From: Anaerovirgula multivorans | GTDB taxonomy: Bacteria; Bacillota; Clostridia; Peptostreptococcales; Natronincolaceae | Assembly (NCBI RefSeq): GCF_900188145.1 | Contig: NZ_FZOJ01000011.1 | Location: 86,370-150,369, forward strand | Direction of reading: 5' to 3' | Length of the DNA: 64,000 nucleotides | Shown here: positions 16,866 to 24,916 of the stretch, piece by piece | Layout: the number at the start of each line of letters is the position of its first letter | Position numbering within the stretch: position 1 is the stretch's first letter | The notes under the pieces: model-generated | The model's database searches: none | Told to the model about the DNA's origin: nothing | The model's input: the letters and a program-made list of their open reading frames with translations, nothing else | Program-made: the position numbers and the translations under genes

Positions 16866-17155
16866 TGACTGCCACTAATTATATTTTTTCCTACTAAATA
16901 ATTTAATCCTGCATATTGGGAAGTTACCCTATCAATAACTTATAAACAATGGGTGAGGGAATAATAGTTGGAACCATAGCATAAACAAAGAATCTTTAAT
17001 AAATATTTAATATTTTATTTATCTACAGTTTATAATTAGCTGTTATACTGAATTGTAAGCTATATCCTATCTTAAGTCCATGGTTCAATACATTTGAAAA
17101 TTACTATCTATTATATTAAGATAGTAATTGGAGATAATTTAAAAATAATATACTT
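16866..17155. other. AT-rich divergent intergenic region
   Basis: About 290 bases between the SLH-GH18 promoter box and the SurA_N-like gene. It contains several AT-rich -10-like strings (TTATACT near 17042) and an ATCTATTATATTAAGATAGT near-palindrome, but no reading frame or strong promoter that I can defend. Confidence 0.4.
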
Positions 17156-17173
17156 ATGAAGGGAGTTTTTTAC

Positions 17174-17854
17174 TTGTTACGAAAGTTATTTATAGTTATA
17201 TTAGCAGGAATGCTGATGATTTCCTTTTCAGCCTGTACCGCAAAGGAGGAGGGAGCAGCAGATTCAGCAGAAGAAAATGGTGCAGCTGTAGTAGCCCTTG
17301 TAAATGATACGGAAATTCAGAGGATAGATTTTGAAACCATGGTAGAAAATATGAAGTTGTCTTATCTGCAGTTTGGTATAGACTTTGAAAGTGAAGAAAG
17401 CAAGGAAATATTAGCAATGATAGAGGAAGAAGCTTTAAATAATTTGATTCAACAGCAATTACTTTTGCAGGATGCATTAGAAAAGCGTTATGAGGTTTCT
17501 AAAGATGAAATAGATGATGAAATAAAACAAATCAAATCCCAGTTTGACAACGAAGAAGAATTTTTAGCAGCCTTAGAGGCAAACCAATTAACTTTAGATG
17601 TATTAGAAAAAAATGTAGCCAATGACATAATGCTTGAACAATATATACAAGATGAAATCGGTGAACCTTCTGCATCTGAAGAGGAAATTAGGGCAATGTA
17701 TGAAGAATACAGCCAGACGACGGAGGATGCACCAACCTTTGAAGAAATGAAGCTTCAATTAGAGGAAAATATTAAGTATCAAAAGTTTCAAGTAAGCTTT
17801 GGGGAATTAATAGAAAACCTAGAGGCGAAAAGTAGCATCGAGATTTTACTTTAG
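17174..17854 (+). CDS. SurA_N-domain lipoprotein without a parvulin domain
   Basis: A 226-residue protein with a lipoprotein signal peptide (LRKLFIVILAGMLMISFSAC, lipobox FSAC) and an acidic helical domain containing ALVNDTEIQRIDFE and ALNNLIQQQLLLQDALEKRY, typical of the N-terminal chaperone part of SurA/PrsA proteins. The chain ends about 200 residues after the Cys, and the parvulin prolyl isomerase domain is missing, so it is a chaperone-only relative. It probably acts on the outer face of the membrane. The start is TTG at 17174 with GGGAG eight bases upstream; ATG 17156 has no ribosome site. Confidence 0.75.
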   Translation: MLRKLFIVILAGMLMISFSACTAKEEGAADSAEENGAAVVALVNDTEIQRIDFETMVENMKLSYLQFGIDFESEESKEILAMIEEEALNNLIQQQLLLQDALEKRYEVSKDEIDDEIKQIKSQFDNEEEFLAALEANQLTLDVLEKNVANDIMLEQYIQDEIGEPSASEEEIRAMYEEYSQTTEDAPTFEEMKLQLEENIKYQKFQVSFGELIENLEAKSSIEILL

Positions 17855-18058
17855 AGCATCCTTATATTTTTGATACATGCCAGGGTTAAGTTTCCCTAAA
17901 AAGCGGTGTAAATAATTTTGTGTATTCTCTTTCTAAGTACAATACCTGAATAATTTTAAGATTTGATGTGAAATGTTGATTTTTGTCGATGAGTAATTTA
18001 GCAGATTAGCTCTGTTGTATAAATTACCTAGTTAAAGCTAAAAATATACATTGTCTTT

Positions 18059-18153
18059 CCTAATAACAGAATAGGGCTATGCTGAGGAGCAACCTGAGCG
18101 GTTATTAGGATTCTTTACAGGAACGGGTAGTCTGATTGACTTCCCGTTTTTTT
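18059..18153 (+). ncRNA. candidate structured RNA ending in a terminator
   Basis: CCTAATAAC (from 18059) pairs with GTTATTAGG (near 18103), enclosing about 33 bases with GGGCTATGCTGAGGAGCAAC. A second stem follows (AACGGGTAGTC with GACTTCCCGTT) and ends in seven T residues at 18147-18153. No gene follows on the plus strand. It could be a small RNA or simply the elaborate 3' end of the SurA_N-like transcript. I do not recognise a known RNA family. The remainder of 17855-18235 shows nothing clear. Confidence 0.45.
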
Positions 18154-18235
18154 CGTTCCTGGGAGAACAAAAGCGTTAAACCTCAAAGGAATACCTATTC
18201 GTTATCAATTTAATAACTAGGTATTCCTTATATAT

Positions 18236-19930
18236 TTATATACTATCGGTAATAGCATGGATGAGAGAATCAACCTTGCTTCTACATTCTTCCAAAGAAT
18301 TCTCTACCACACCACAATATATTTTTAGCTTCGGTTCTGTTCCTGAAGGTCTTAAAGCAACCCAAGTGTTTTTCTCTAGAAGAAATTTAAGTACATTCTC
18401 CTTTGGCAGTTTATCTTGTTTAAGGTAATCTTCCACTATCTTCACTTGATAGCCTCCTATTTCAGTAGGAGGATTCTCACGAAATGTATCCATTGTTTTT
18501 TTGATTTTTTCCATTCCTTCTTTTCCTGCAAGCGTGATAGATTTCAAGTCCTCTAGATGATATCCATATTTCTCATATAGCTTTATCAAACCCTCATAAA
18601 GACTCATGCCTTTTGCAAAATAATAGGCCGCCATTTCACAGATCAGCATAGATGCCACCACTGCGTCCTTGTCTCTAGCGTAGGTGCCCGACAGATAACC
18701 GTAGCTCTCTTCATAACCAAAAAGGAAGGTTTTTTCGTCTGTTTCCTCATATTCTTTAATTTTTTCACCTATATACTTGAATCCTGTTAAGGTATTAAAT
18801 ACATCCACACCAAAATTTTTAGCAATAGTAGCTCCCATTTCACTGGTGACAATGGTTTTGATGATAGTTGCGTTAGCAGGAATACGCTTCTGTTCTTTCA
18901 TGGCAGATAATATGTATTCTACCAATAGAGCACCCGTCTGATTCCCTGTTAAAACTACATATTCTCCCTCATTGTTTTTTACCACCGCGCCTACTCTATC
19001 GCAGTCAGGGTCTGTTCCAATGATTAAATGTGCATCCTCCTTTTTTGCTAAATCAATAGCTAATTGAAAGGCTGCCTTTTCTTCAGGATTAGGATAGCTC
19101 ACGGTAGAAAAGTCAGGGTCTGGCAACTCCTGTTGTGGCACTACCAACACCCTTTTAAAACCAATTTCTTCAAGTACGCTTCTAATAGGAATGTTTCCTG
19201 TTCCATGGAGGGGTGTAAATACTACCTTAAAATCTTCCACCACCTGTTGGTTCTCTTTTCTTCTTAAAGATTGACCTATCACCGCTTCTTTGTAGGCGTT
19301 GTCTATCTCATCTCCTATGTATCGTAATAGTCCTCCCCTTAAGGCTTCCTCTTTGTCCATAGAAACACTTTTATAAAAGTCATGAATTCCTTGAATTTCT
19401 TCCATGATATCCTTGGCCAATTTAGTAGCAACTTGGGCACCGTCCTCCCAATACACCTTATAGCCATTATAAGCAGGGGGATTATGACTGGCTGTGATTA
19501 CAATACCTGCTATTGCCTTCAAATATCTTACCGCAAAGGAAAGCTCTGGTGTGGGTCTCAAATCTTCAAATACGTAGGTCTTTATATCATTGGCAGCCAA
19601 CACAAGGGCCGCCTCTTGAGAAAATTCCTTTGACATATGTCTAGAATCATAAGCAATGACAACTCCTTTATCCATTGCTTCTGTCCCTTTACTTTTTATG
19701 TAATTAGCTAACCCCTGGGTTGCTTTTCTTACGGTATACTTGTTCATTCTATTGGTTCCTGCACCAATAATACCCCGTAAGCCGCCGGTACCAAATTCTA
19801 AATCCTTATAAAACCGATCTTCTATTTCTTTTTCATTTCCCATGATTTCCTTTAGCTCTTGTCTGGTGATATCATCAAAATATGGGTCAAACAACCAAGT
19901 CTCGTAATTCTTCATGGTCTGCAAGTCCAT
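18236..19930 (-). CDS. pgcA: phospho-sugar mutase (phosphoglucomutase/phosphomannomutase, PgcA type)
   Basis: A 564-residue cytoplasmic enzyme of the alpha-D-phosphohexomutase family. It interconverts glucose 1-phosphate and 6-phosphate (possibly also mannose phosphates). Visible are the phosphoserine loop GIVITASHNPPAYNGYK (about residue 140), the metal-binding loop GTDPDCDRVGAV, the sugar-binding GYEESYGY and the phosphate-binding RPSGTEPKLKIY near the C-terminus. Length fits the long Firmicute (PgcA) subgroup. GGAGG precedes the ATG by seven bases. It stands alone; a link to cell-wall or polysaccharide precursor synthesis (compare murA and wecB in this window) is inference. Confidence 0.93.
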   Translation of the reverse strand: MDLQTMKNYETWLFDPYFDDITRQELKEIMGNEKEIEDRFYKDLEFGTGGLRGIIGAGTNRMNKYTVRKATQGLANYIKSKGTEAMDKGVVIAYDSRHMSKEFSQEAALVLAANDIKTYVFEDLRPTPELSFAVRYLKAIAGIVITASHNPPAYNGYKVYWEDGAQVATKLAKDIMEEIQGIHDFYKSVSMDKEEALRGGLLRYIGDEIDNAYKEAVIGQSLRRKENQQVVEDFKVVFTPLHGTGNIPIRSVLEEIGFKRVLVVPQQELPDPDFSTVSYPNPEEKAAFQLAIDLAKKEDAHLIIGTDPDCDRVGAVVKNNEGEYVVLTGNQTGALLVEYILSAMKEQKRIPANATIIKTIVTSEMGATIAKNFGVDVFNTLTGFKYIGEKIKEYEETDEKTFLFGYEESYGYLSGTYARDKDAVVASMLICEMAAYYFAKGMSLYEGLIKLYEKYGYHLEDLKSITLAGKEGMEKIKKTMDTFRENPPTEIGGYQVKIVEDYLKQDKLPKENVLKFLLEKNTWVALRPSGTEPKLKIYCGVVENSLEECRSKVDSLIHAITDSI

Positions 19931-20077
19931 TTTAACGCCTCCAACATCATTAGATTATTTTAGGTTATCCTATTCTATTATATTTATTATTTTTATCTGC
20001 AGTACTATTATAATATTTTTTTAACTTTTTACAAAGTTTTTATGGGATACCTTTTATTTTCTTTTGAAAAAACATTA

Positions 20078-20110
20078 GCCCTGATAGGGAATTTTCTTCT
20101 CTATTAGGGC
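20078..20110 (-). terminator. intrinsic terminator after fabZ
   Basis: On the minus strand GCCCTAATAG, a loop and CTATCAGGGC followed by TAATGTTTTTTC, about 30 bases after the fabZ stop. Confidence 0.75.
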
Positions 20111-20137
20111 GTTTTATGTCTTTCGCTTTTTTATGTA

Positions 20138-20557
20138 TTATTTTTGATCCACCATAGCAAAGGTTATATTTGCAGAACAGGCCAGCTCTTCTCCTACAAA
20201 AGCCTTTCCTTCTGTTTTTGCAATACCTCTTCTGAAGGCAGTAATGTTGACCTCTAACCTCAGCACATCTCCTGGTACAACCTGCCTTCTAAACTTACAG
20301 TTGTCTATGCCTGTAAACACGCCTAATTTTCCTTCATTTCCTTCCACTCCGCTGCAGGCAATCCCTGCAACCTGAGCCAATGCCTCTACCATCAATACTC
20401 CCGGCATCAGAGGCATTTGAGGAAAATGTCCTTGAAAAAAAGGTTCATTAATCGTAACATTCTTAATCCCTACCGCTGATTTTCCTGGTTCCATTTCTAT
20501 AATTTTGTCCACTAATAAAAATGGATAACGATGGGGAATTGTTTTCTGTATATCCAT
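20138..20557 (-). CDS. fabZ: 3-hydroxyacyl-ACP dehydratase FabZ
   Basis: A FabZ hot-dog-fold enzyme of the type II fatty acid pathway. The active-site helix region GHFPQMPLMPGVLMVEALAQ carries the catalytic His (GHFP) and Glu, and PHRYPFLLVDKI is the conserved N-terminal motif. From the ATG at 20557 it has 139 residues, but only seven precede PHR, a few fewer than usual. That ATG has no near ribosome site. AGGAGGT lies eight bases before an in-frame ATA at 20570-20572, which would add five residues. So translation may begin at a non-ATG codon. The context fabZ, flhP, flhO, mbl is as in Bacillus (fabZ = ywpB). Confidence 0.93.
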   Translation of the reverse strand: MDIQKTIPHRYPFLLVDKIIEMEPGKSAVGIKNVTINEPFFQGHFPQMPLMPGVLMVEALAQVAGIACSGVEGNEGKLGVFTGIDNCKFRRQVVPGDVLRLEVNITAFRRGIAKTEGKAFVGEELACSANITFAMVDQK

Positions 20558-20612
20558 AATATTTAATTCTATGGGAATCTACCTCCTGTATCAGTACTAT
20601 ATCATGTATCAT

Positions 20613-20757
20613 GCCATGGGTATCATGCCATGGGGACATGGCATAATGCCATGGGGACGGTTCGTCTGGCACACACCGCTACGCCATGGGGACAGGCCCT
20701 CTGTCTTCCCTGCGGTTGCTGCCTTCGCCAGCAAGACATATGGCCAGTCCCCATGGC
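20613..20757. repeat. GC-rich cluster of GCCATGGGGAC repeats
   Basis: Four copies of GCCATGGG (20613, 20627, 20648, 20683), three of them extended to GCCATGGGGAC, are followed by an inverted copy GTCCCCATGGC at 20747-20757. The stretch is much richer in G and C than its surroundings and includes GGGGACGGTTCG, similar to the ends of the transposon-like element at 63114-63472. It looks like a REP-type palindromic cluster between flgJ-like and fabZ. Confidence 0.65.
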
Positions 20758-20834
20758 TCCGCTATTTAGTGCAGTGTCATTATTCATAATATCTTAAATA
20801 ATAGTATACCATTTTTCAAGCATATTATTTCAAC

Positions 20835-21158
20835 CTATTCTATAGGTTTTTTCGTTGTTCTTGATAGTTGTGTATAAAGTTCTTGGGCGAGGCCTATGCC
20901 GCCACCCTTTGACATTTCCTTTGCAACCTCTTCATCCTGTAAGGATTCATAGAGGTCACGGGCATAGCTTTTTTCCACTAGTCCTCCATCAGGAACAGTT
21001 CTTCTCATCTGCTGCAGCATCATGTTCAAAAATATGGACTCAAATTCTCTGCAGACTTCCATCAATTTTTCTGGATCTTCTGGAGTTTTTGTGGTTTTTG
21101 CCTTGTTTTCTATTTTATTAGAATTATTTAAATGAATCATTGAATCATTTATTTTCAT
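20835..21158 (-). CDS. flgJ: FlgJ-like rod-binding protein
   Basis: A 107-residue protein resembling the N-terminal half of FlgJ. It contains EFESIFLNMMLQQMRRTVPDGG and ARDLYESLQDEEVAKEMSKG, the rod-binding signature. The C-terminal peptidoglycan hydrolase domain of enterobacterial FlgJ is absent, as is usual in Firmicutes. It likely caps or assists assembly of the flagellar rod outside the membrane. The ATG is preceded by AAAGGTTGG. It follows the flhO-flhP (rod protein) genes on the same strand, separated by a short palindromic repeat. Confidence 0.85.
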   Translation of the reverse strand: MKINDSMIHLNNSNKIENKAKTTKTPEDPEKLMEVCREFESIFLNMMLQQMRRTVPDGGLVEKSYARDLYESLQDEEVAKEMSKGGGIGLAQELYTQLSRTTKKPIE

Positions 21159-21175
21159 AAGTGCACCAACCTTTT

Positions 21176-21218
21176 GCCGCTCCTTAAGGCGGAAATTATA
21201 ATCTAAAATTAAAAATTA
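21176..21218. repeat. short GC-hairpin plus AT tail intergenic repeat, copy 2
   Basis: GCCGCTCCTTAAGGCGG forms a small hairpin and is followed by AAATTATAATCTAAAATT, matching the arrangement at 2020-2065. It separates flhP from flgJ-like. Confidence 0.5.
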
Positions 21219-21220
21219 TT

Positions 21221-22015
21221 TTATCTCTTCAGATTGTTAGCCATTCCCAGCATCTCATCTGCAGTCTGTATGGATTTAGAATTGATTTCGTAAGCTCTTT
21301 GCGCAGTAATCATTCTTACCATTTCATCGATTACCTGTACATTGGAGGTTTCTAAGTAACGTTGTCTCAGAGTGCTGGTACGATTTTCATCCTCCATTGG
21401 TATTTCTTCACCAGAAGCAACAGTGGCTTTATATAGATTTCTCCCTACTGATTCTAATCCTTCTGGATTAATAAATTTTGCCAGCTTAATGGTGGCAATT
21501 TCCTCAATCTCTCCATCTTCATTTTCTGCTGTAACCAAACCCATTTCTGAGATACTAATATCTCTCATGCCTTCCATAAAGACAATTTCATCATCAAATT
21601 CTGATAGTATGGTATATCCATCAGCAGTTACTAATCTCATCTCATCCATATCAACACTTAATTTGAAACTCCCATCTCTCGTATATAAAAATTCACCTGT
21701 AGGAGTTTCTGCCACAAAAAAACCTTCTCCTTCTATCGCAACATCAAGAGGGTTTTCTGTAGCTTCTAAGCTCCCGTTTGTAAAAACTCTTGAGGTTGCC
21801 ATTGGCATAACACCATGACCTACCTGTAGGTTCACAGGACTCCCAACCCCATCATTTAAATCAGCTTTTCTAATGGTGGTATATAATAAATCCTTAAATT
21901 CTACTTTTTGTCTCTTATAGCCAGTTGTGTTGACATTTGCAAGGTTATTAGAAATCGTATCAAGATTTAATTGTTGTGACTTCATTCCGGAAGCCGCTGT
22001 CCACAAAGCACGCAT
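21221..22015 (-). CDS. flhP: flagellar basal-body rod protein, FlgG/FlhP type
   Basis: A 264-residue protein beginning MRALWTAASGMKSQQ with the rod/hook-family motif NLDTISNNLANVNTTGYKRQ (residues 17-36). It has the central ENPLDVAIEGEGFF and the C-terminal LETSNVQVIDEMVRMITAQRAYEINSKSIQTADEM. It forms the distal rod of the flagellum. It is 15 bases from the flhO gene, which lies just upstream on the same strand. In Bacillus the same pair, flhO-flhP, lies downstream of mbl. It could equally be called FlgG. Confidence 0.93.
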   Translation of the reverse strand: MRALWTAASGMKSQQLNLDTISNNLANVNTTGYKRQKVEFKDLLYTTIRKADLNDGVGSPVNLQVGHGVMPMATSRVFTNGSLEATENPLDVAIEGEGFFVAETPTGEFLYTRDGSFKLSVDMDEMRLVTADGYTILSEFDDEIVFMEGMRDISISEMGLVTAENEDGEIEEIATIKLAKFINPEGLESVGRNLYKATVASGEEIPMEDENRTSTLRQRYLETSNVQVIDEMVRMITAQRAYEINSKSIQTADEMLGMANNLKR

Positions 22016-22030
22016 ATTTAAAACCCCCTT

Positions 22031-23119
22031 TTAAATTCTTCCTATATCATTAACAGCTTTTTGCAGTATTTCATCATAGGCTTGTACTACTTTTTGGTTA
22101 GATTCATAAAGTCTTAATGTTGTGATCATTTCCACCATCTCTTGAATAGGATTCGTGTTTGAGCCCTCTAAAAACCCTTGATAAATCTTACCTTCAAAAG
22201 TCTCGACTTCAGCCTCCATGCCCTCTTCTATCTGATAGAGTCCTTCTCCATACTTCCTAAGTATATTTACATTGGTTATATTGACCATATCAATTTGATC
22301 AATAAATTCATCATTCAAGATCACAGCACCATCTTCTGCAATTCGAAAATCATTGATTTCAAATTCTTCATCCAGAAATATGGAACTAGACTGCCCCATT
22401 AAGTAGTAACCCTCTTTTGTAACAATTTCTCCATTATCATTTAAAGAAAAGTTCCCATTACGGGTATACATATCTCCCTTCGGTGTGTTTACTCGGAAAA
22501 ATCCGTCACCCTCTATAGCCAGGTCTAAAGGATTGTCTGTTTCCTCAAAGCCTCCCTGGGTAAAATAGGTCTGCATTTTTTCCAATCGCAACCCGCTATT
22601 CATGGTTCCTATTGTATTAAACCCAGGACGGGAAAGAAGGTTAGCCACTACTTGTCCATTGGCAACCACTTGTCCCTGTTGATTTACTTCTATATTGTTA
22701 TTCTCCACCTGTATTCTGTTTCCGTTTGCATTTAGTATATAGTTTCCTTGAGAGGTATCGATTTTTCCTTGAATATCCCTTGTAAAGGTTCTTAAATATC
22801 CTTCCTCGTCTGCCGCAAAGGTAGTAAAAGAGCTATAGCTTTTTCCATGAGTTCCTTCTGCAATAAAATAACCGCTTTCTGTTGAAACCTGTAGAGCTTC
22901 TCCATCTCTTTCTACTTCTACAGAAATGTTTCTCAAATAAGGCTCTGGCTGTAGCTGTCCATTCATCTTTTTAATTAATACTTCTGGAAAAGACTCTGTA
23001 ACCATGACATCCTTTTTGAATCCAGTAGTATTGACATTCGCAATATTGTTAGAAGCTACATCTAGCTTTTTCTCTGTTGTCTGCATAGCTGATACAGCTG
23101 TATAAAGTCCTCTTAGCAC
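22031..23119 (-). CDS. flhO: flagellar hook-basal body protein, FlgF/FlhO type
   Basis: A 362-residue protein starting with GTG at 23119 (LRGLYTAVSAMQTTEKKLD). It shows VASNNIANVNTTGFKKD near residue 21, ETDNPLDLAIEGDGFFRV in the middle, and the C-terminal EGSNTNPIQEMVEMITTLRLYESNQKVVQAYDEIL. It is about 100 residues longer than FlhP, because of an inserted surface domain, as in other FlgF/FlhO proteins. GAGGTG lies upstream of the GTG; an overlapping ATG is out of frame. It follows mbl after a terminator, and pairs with flhP. Confidence 0.9.
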   Translation of the reverse strand: MLRGLYTAVSAMQTTEKKLDVASNNIANVNTTGFKKDVMVTESFPEVLIKKMNGQLQPEPYLRNISVEVERDGEALQVSTESGYFIAEGTHGKSYSSFTTFAADEEGYLRTFTRDIQGKIDTSQGNYILNANGNRIQVENNNIEVNQQGQVVANGQVVANLLSRPGFNTIGTMNSGLRLEKMQTYFTQGGFEETDNPLDLAIEGDGFFRVNTPKGDMYTRNGNFSLNDNGEIVTKEGYYLMGQSSSIFLDEEFEINDFRIAEDGAVILNDEFIDQIDMVNITNVNILRKYGEGLYQIEEGMEAEVETFEGKIYQGFLEGSNTNPIQEMVEMITTLRLYESNQKVVQAYDEILQKAVNDIGRI

Positions 23120-23240
23120 ATTTTCACCTCATTTTGTATCCTTCATTTTTCATTTATTAAATATATATCGGAAATTTTACGACAAATCTTTAGTGCTATT
23201 TTCAAAATAGTATAGATATCTATTTGAACCTAAATTAAAA

Positions 23241-23288
23241 GCTGAGATTTAGATTTAGGTTTTTTTCAACCCCAACCTTAGTCTCAGC
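23241..23288 (-). terminator. terminator after mbl
   Basis: On the minus strand GCTGAGA (23288-23282) pairs with TCTCAGC (23247-23241), which is followed by TTTTAATTT. The loop contains AAGGTTGGGGTTGAAAAAAACC, a small inner hairpin and part of a degenerate AACCTTA-type repeat. Confidence 0.6.
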
Positions 23289-23300
23289 CTTATTAGTTTA

Positions 23301-24323
23301 TTATCTTCTACTTCTAGAATTTCTTATGTCATTTTCTAATAGATGCAGTGAGTCTAATGCTTTTCCTGTTCCTTTTGCCACACAGGATACAGCTTCTTCT
23401 GCCACTCTGACAGGAATTCCAGTGCGTTCGGAAATCAGGTGATCAAGACCCCATAATAGCCCCCCTCCACCAGTCATAATAATTCCTTGGTCTGCAATAT
23501 CCGCCGCTAGCTCAGGAGGTGTTTTTTCCAGTACCGAATGTACCGCATCAGCAATAGACATAACGCTTTCTTCAAGTGCTTCTACCATCTCACTACTACC
23601 AACTACTATATTCACTGGCAATCCAGATACCAGATTTCGTCCCCTGACATTCATGGTTACTTCTTCTTCTCTATCACAAGCTCCACCTATATTGATCTTC
23701 ATTTCTTCAGCTGTTCTTTCTCCAATCATAATGTTGTGCTTTTTTCTCATATAGCGTATGATCGCTTCATCAAACTTGTCTCCGGCTACTTTTATAGAAT
23801 TGCTCACAACAATACCACCTAGAGATATAACAGCAACATCACTGGTTCCTCCACCAATATCTACGATCATATGTCCATTAGGTTGAGCAATATCCAAGCC
23901 CGCTCCGATGGCAGCTGCAATAGGTTCTTCTATAAGATACGTCATTTTTGCTCCAGCTTCGTTGGTAGCATCAATTACAGCTCTTTTTTCCACCTCAGTA
24001 ACACCGCTGGGTACACATACAATAATTTTAGGCTTGAAAATCCATTTTTTCCCTACGGTTTTATTAATAAAGTATTTTAACATCTTCTCGGTAACTTCGT
24101 AGTCAGAAATAACGCCGTCCTTTAGGGGCCGAATAGCAACTATGTTTCCTGGTGTTCTTCCTAACATCCTTCGAGCTTCTTGTCCTACCGCTAATATATG
24201 ATTTGTATTTTTATCAATTGCAACAACAGAAGGTTCCTGTAATACGATTCCCCTTCCTTTTACAAACACCAATACACTAGCAGTCCCTAAATCAATACCG
24301 ATATCTGAACTGAATCCGAACAT
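23301..24323 (-). CDS. mbl: MreB/Mbl actin-like cell shape protein
   Basis: A 340-residue bacterial actin. Nucleotide-binding motifs are visible: phosphate 1 IGIDLGTASVLVFVKGRG, phosphate 2 MIVDIGGGTSDVAVISLGG, and the adenosine motif IIMTGGGGLLWGLDHL. It polymerises under the membrane and guides cell-wall elongation. Met9 of the longest frame (24323) is the start, with GGTGGGGG just upstream. The order mbl-flhO-flhP downstream of spoIIID is the same as in Bacillus, which favours Mbl over MreB proper (no mreCD here). Confidence 0.93.
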   Translation of the reverse strand: MFGFSSDIGIDLGTASVLVFVKGRGIVLQEPSVVAIDKNTNHILAVGQEARRMLGRTPGNIVAIRPLKDGVISDYEVTEKMLKYFINKTVGKKWIFKPKIIVCVPSGVTEVEKRAVIDATNEAGAKMTYLIEEPIAAAIGAGLDIAQPNGHMIVDIGGGTSDVAVISLGGIVVSNSIKVAGDKFDEAIIRYMRKKHNIMIGERTAEEMKINIGGACDREEEVTMNVRGRNLVSGLPVNIVVGSSEMVEALEESVMSIADAVHSVLEKTPPELAADIADQGIIMTGGGGLLWGLDHLISERTGIPVRVAEEAVSCVAKGTGKALDSLHLLENDIRNSRSRR

Positions 24324-24460
24324 CTTTCCCCCACCTTCATTTTTCATTTTTGTTTCTTATGTACTAAGTGCTTTCTCAACACTCAACTTTTATACATTCT
24401 ATAGTAATTAGGGGAAATCCTTCTTTTTTTTCAAATTTTTTCAAAAAAGTTCTTTTAACG

Positions 24461-24490
24461 ACAAAAATCTCCTGAGATCCCAGGAGATTT
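24461..24490 (-). terminator. intrinsic terminator after spoIIID
   Basis: On the minus strand AAATCTCCTG, a 6-base loop and CAGGAGATTT continuing to TTTG, directly after the spoIIID stop. Confidence 0.85.
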
Positions 24491-24492
24491 TT

Positions 24493-24762
24493 TTATCCTT
24501 TTGCTTCTGCTGTTTTTCCACACTTATATTTCATCTTCGTTGCTCTGCCACCTCTTATATGTCTCTCAGCTTTATTCACCTCAAGTATATTTTTTACTTG
24601 ATTAGCCACTAGAGGGTTTATCTTAGGAAGTCTTTCGGTAACATCCTTATGAACTGTGCTTTTACTTACTCCAAATACCCGAGCGGTTTGTCTGACGGTG
24701 GTTTCTTCTTCAATAATATAACGCGCTATCTCGATAACCCGTTTTTCGATATAGTCCTTCAA
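24493..24762 (-). CDS. spoIIID: sporulation transcriptional regulator SpoIIID
   Basis: An 89-residue DNA-binding protein beginning with TTG at 24762 (KDYIEKRVIEIARYIIEEE). The helix-turn-helix TVRQTARVFGVSKSTVHKDV and the downstream basic part PLVANQVKNILEVNKAERHIRGG match SpoIIID closely. It acts in the mother cell to activate and repress sigma-E and sigma-K genes. AGGGGGG lies eight bases before the TTG. It lies between spoIIQ and mbl and is closed by a strong terminator. Confidence 0.96.
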   Translation of the reverse strand: MKDYIEKRVIEIARYIIEEETTVRQTARVFGVSKSTVHKDVTERLPKINPLVANQVKNILEVNKAERHIRGGRATKMKYKCGKTAEAKG

Positions 24763-24856
24763 ATGTGTGACCCCCCTCTATTCTATGTCTTAGTTTATTA
24801 ATATGAGGGAAGATTCAAATTTAGAATTGTTATTTTTTCAGGTTTTTTTAGAATTT

Positions 24857-24890
24857 AAAAAAGAAACGAAGATTTTTCTCCGTTTCTTTT
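24857..24890 (-). terminator. intrinsic terminator after spoIIQ
   Basis: On the minus strand AAGAAACG, a loop and CGTTTCTT followed by TTTTAAA, about 30 bases after the spoIIQ stop. Confidence 0.8.
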
Positions 24891-24916
24891 TATTAAATAC
24901 AAAGGAATGTAATATT

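Noticed and set aside
21372..21818. 148-codon plus-strand frame
   Set aside because: It is an antisense shadow of flhP with no start signals.
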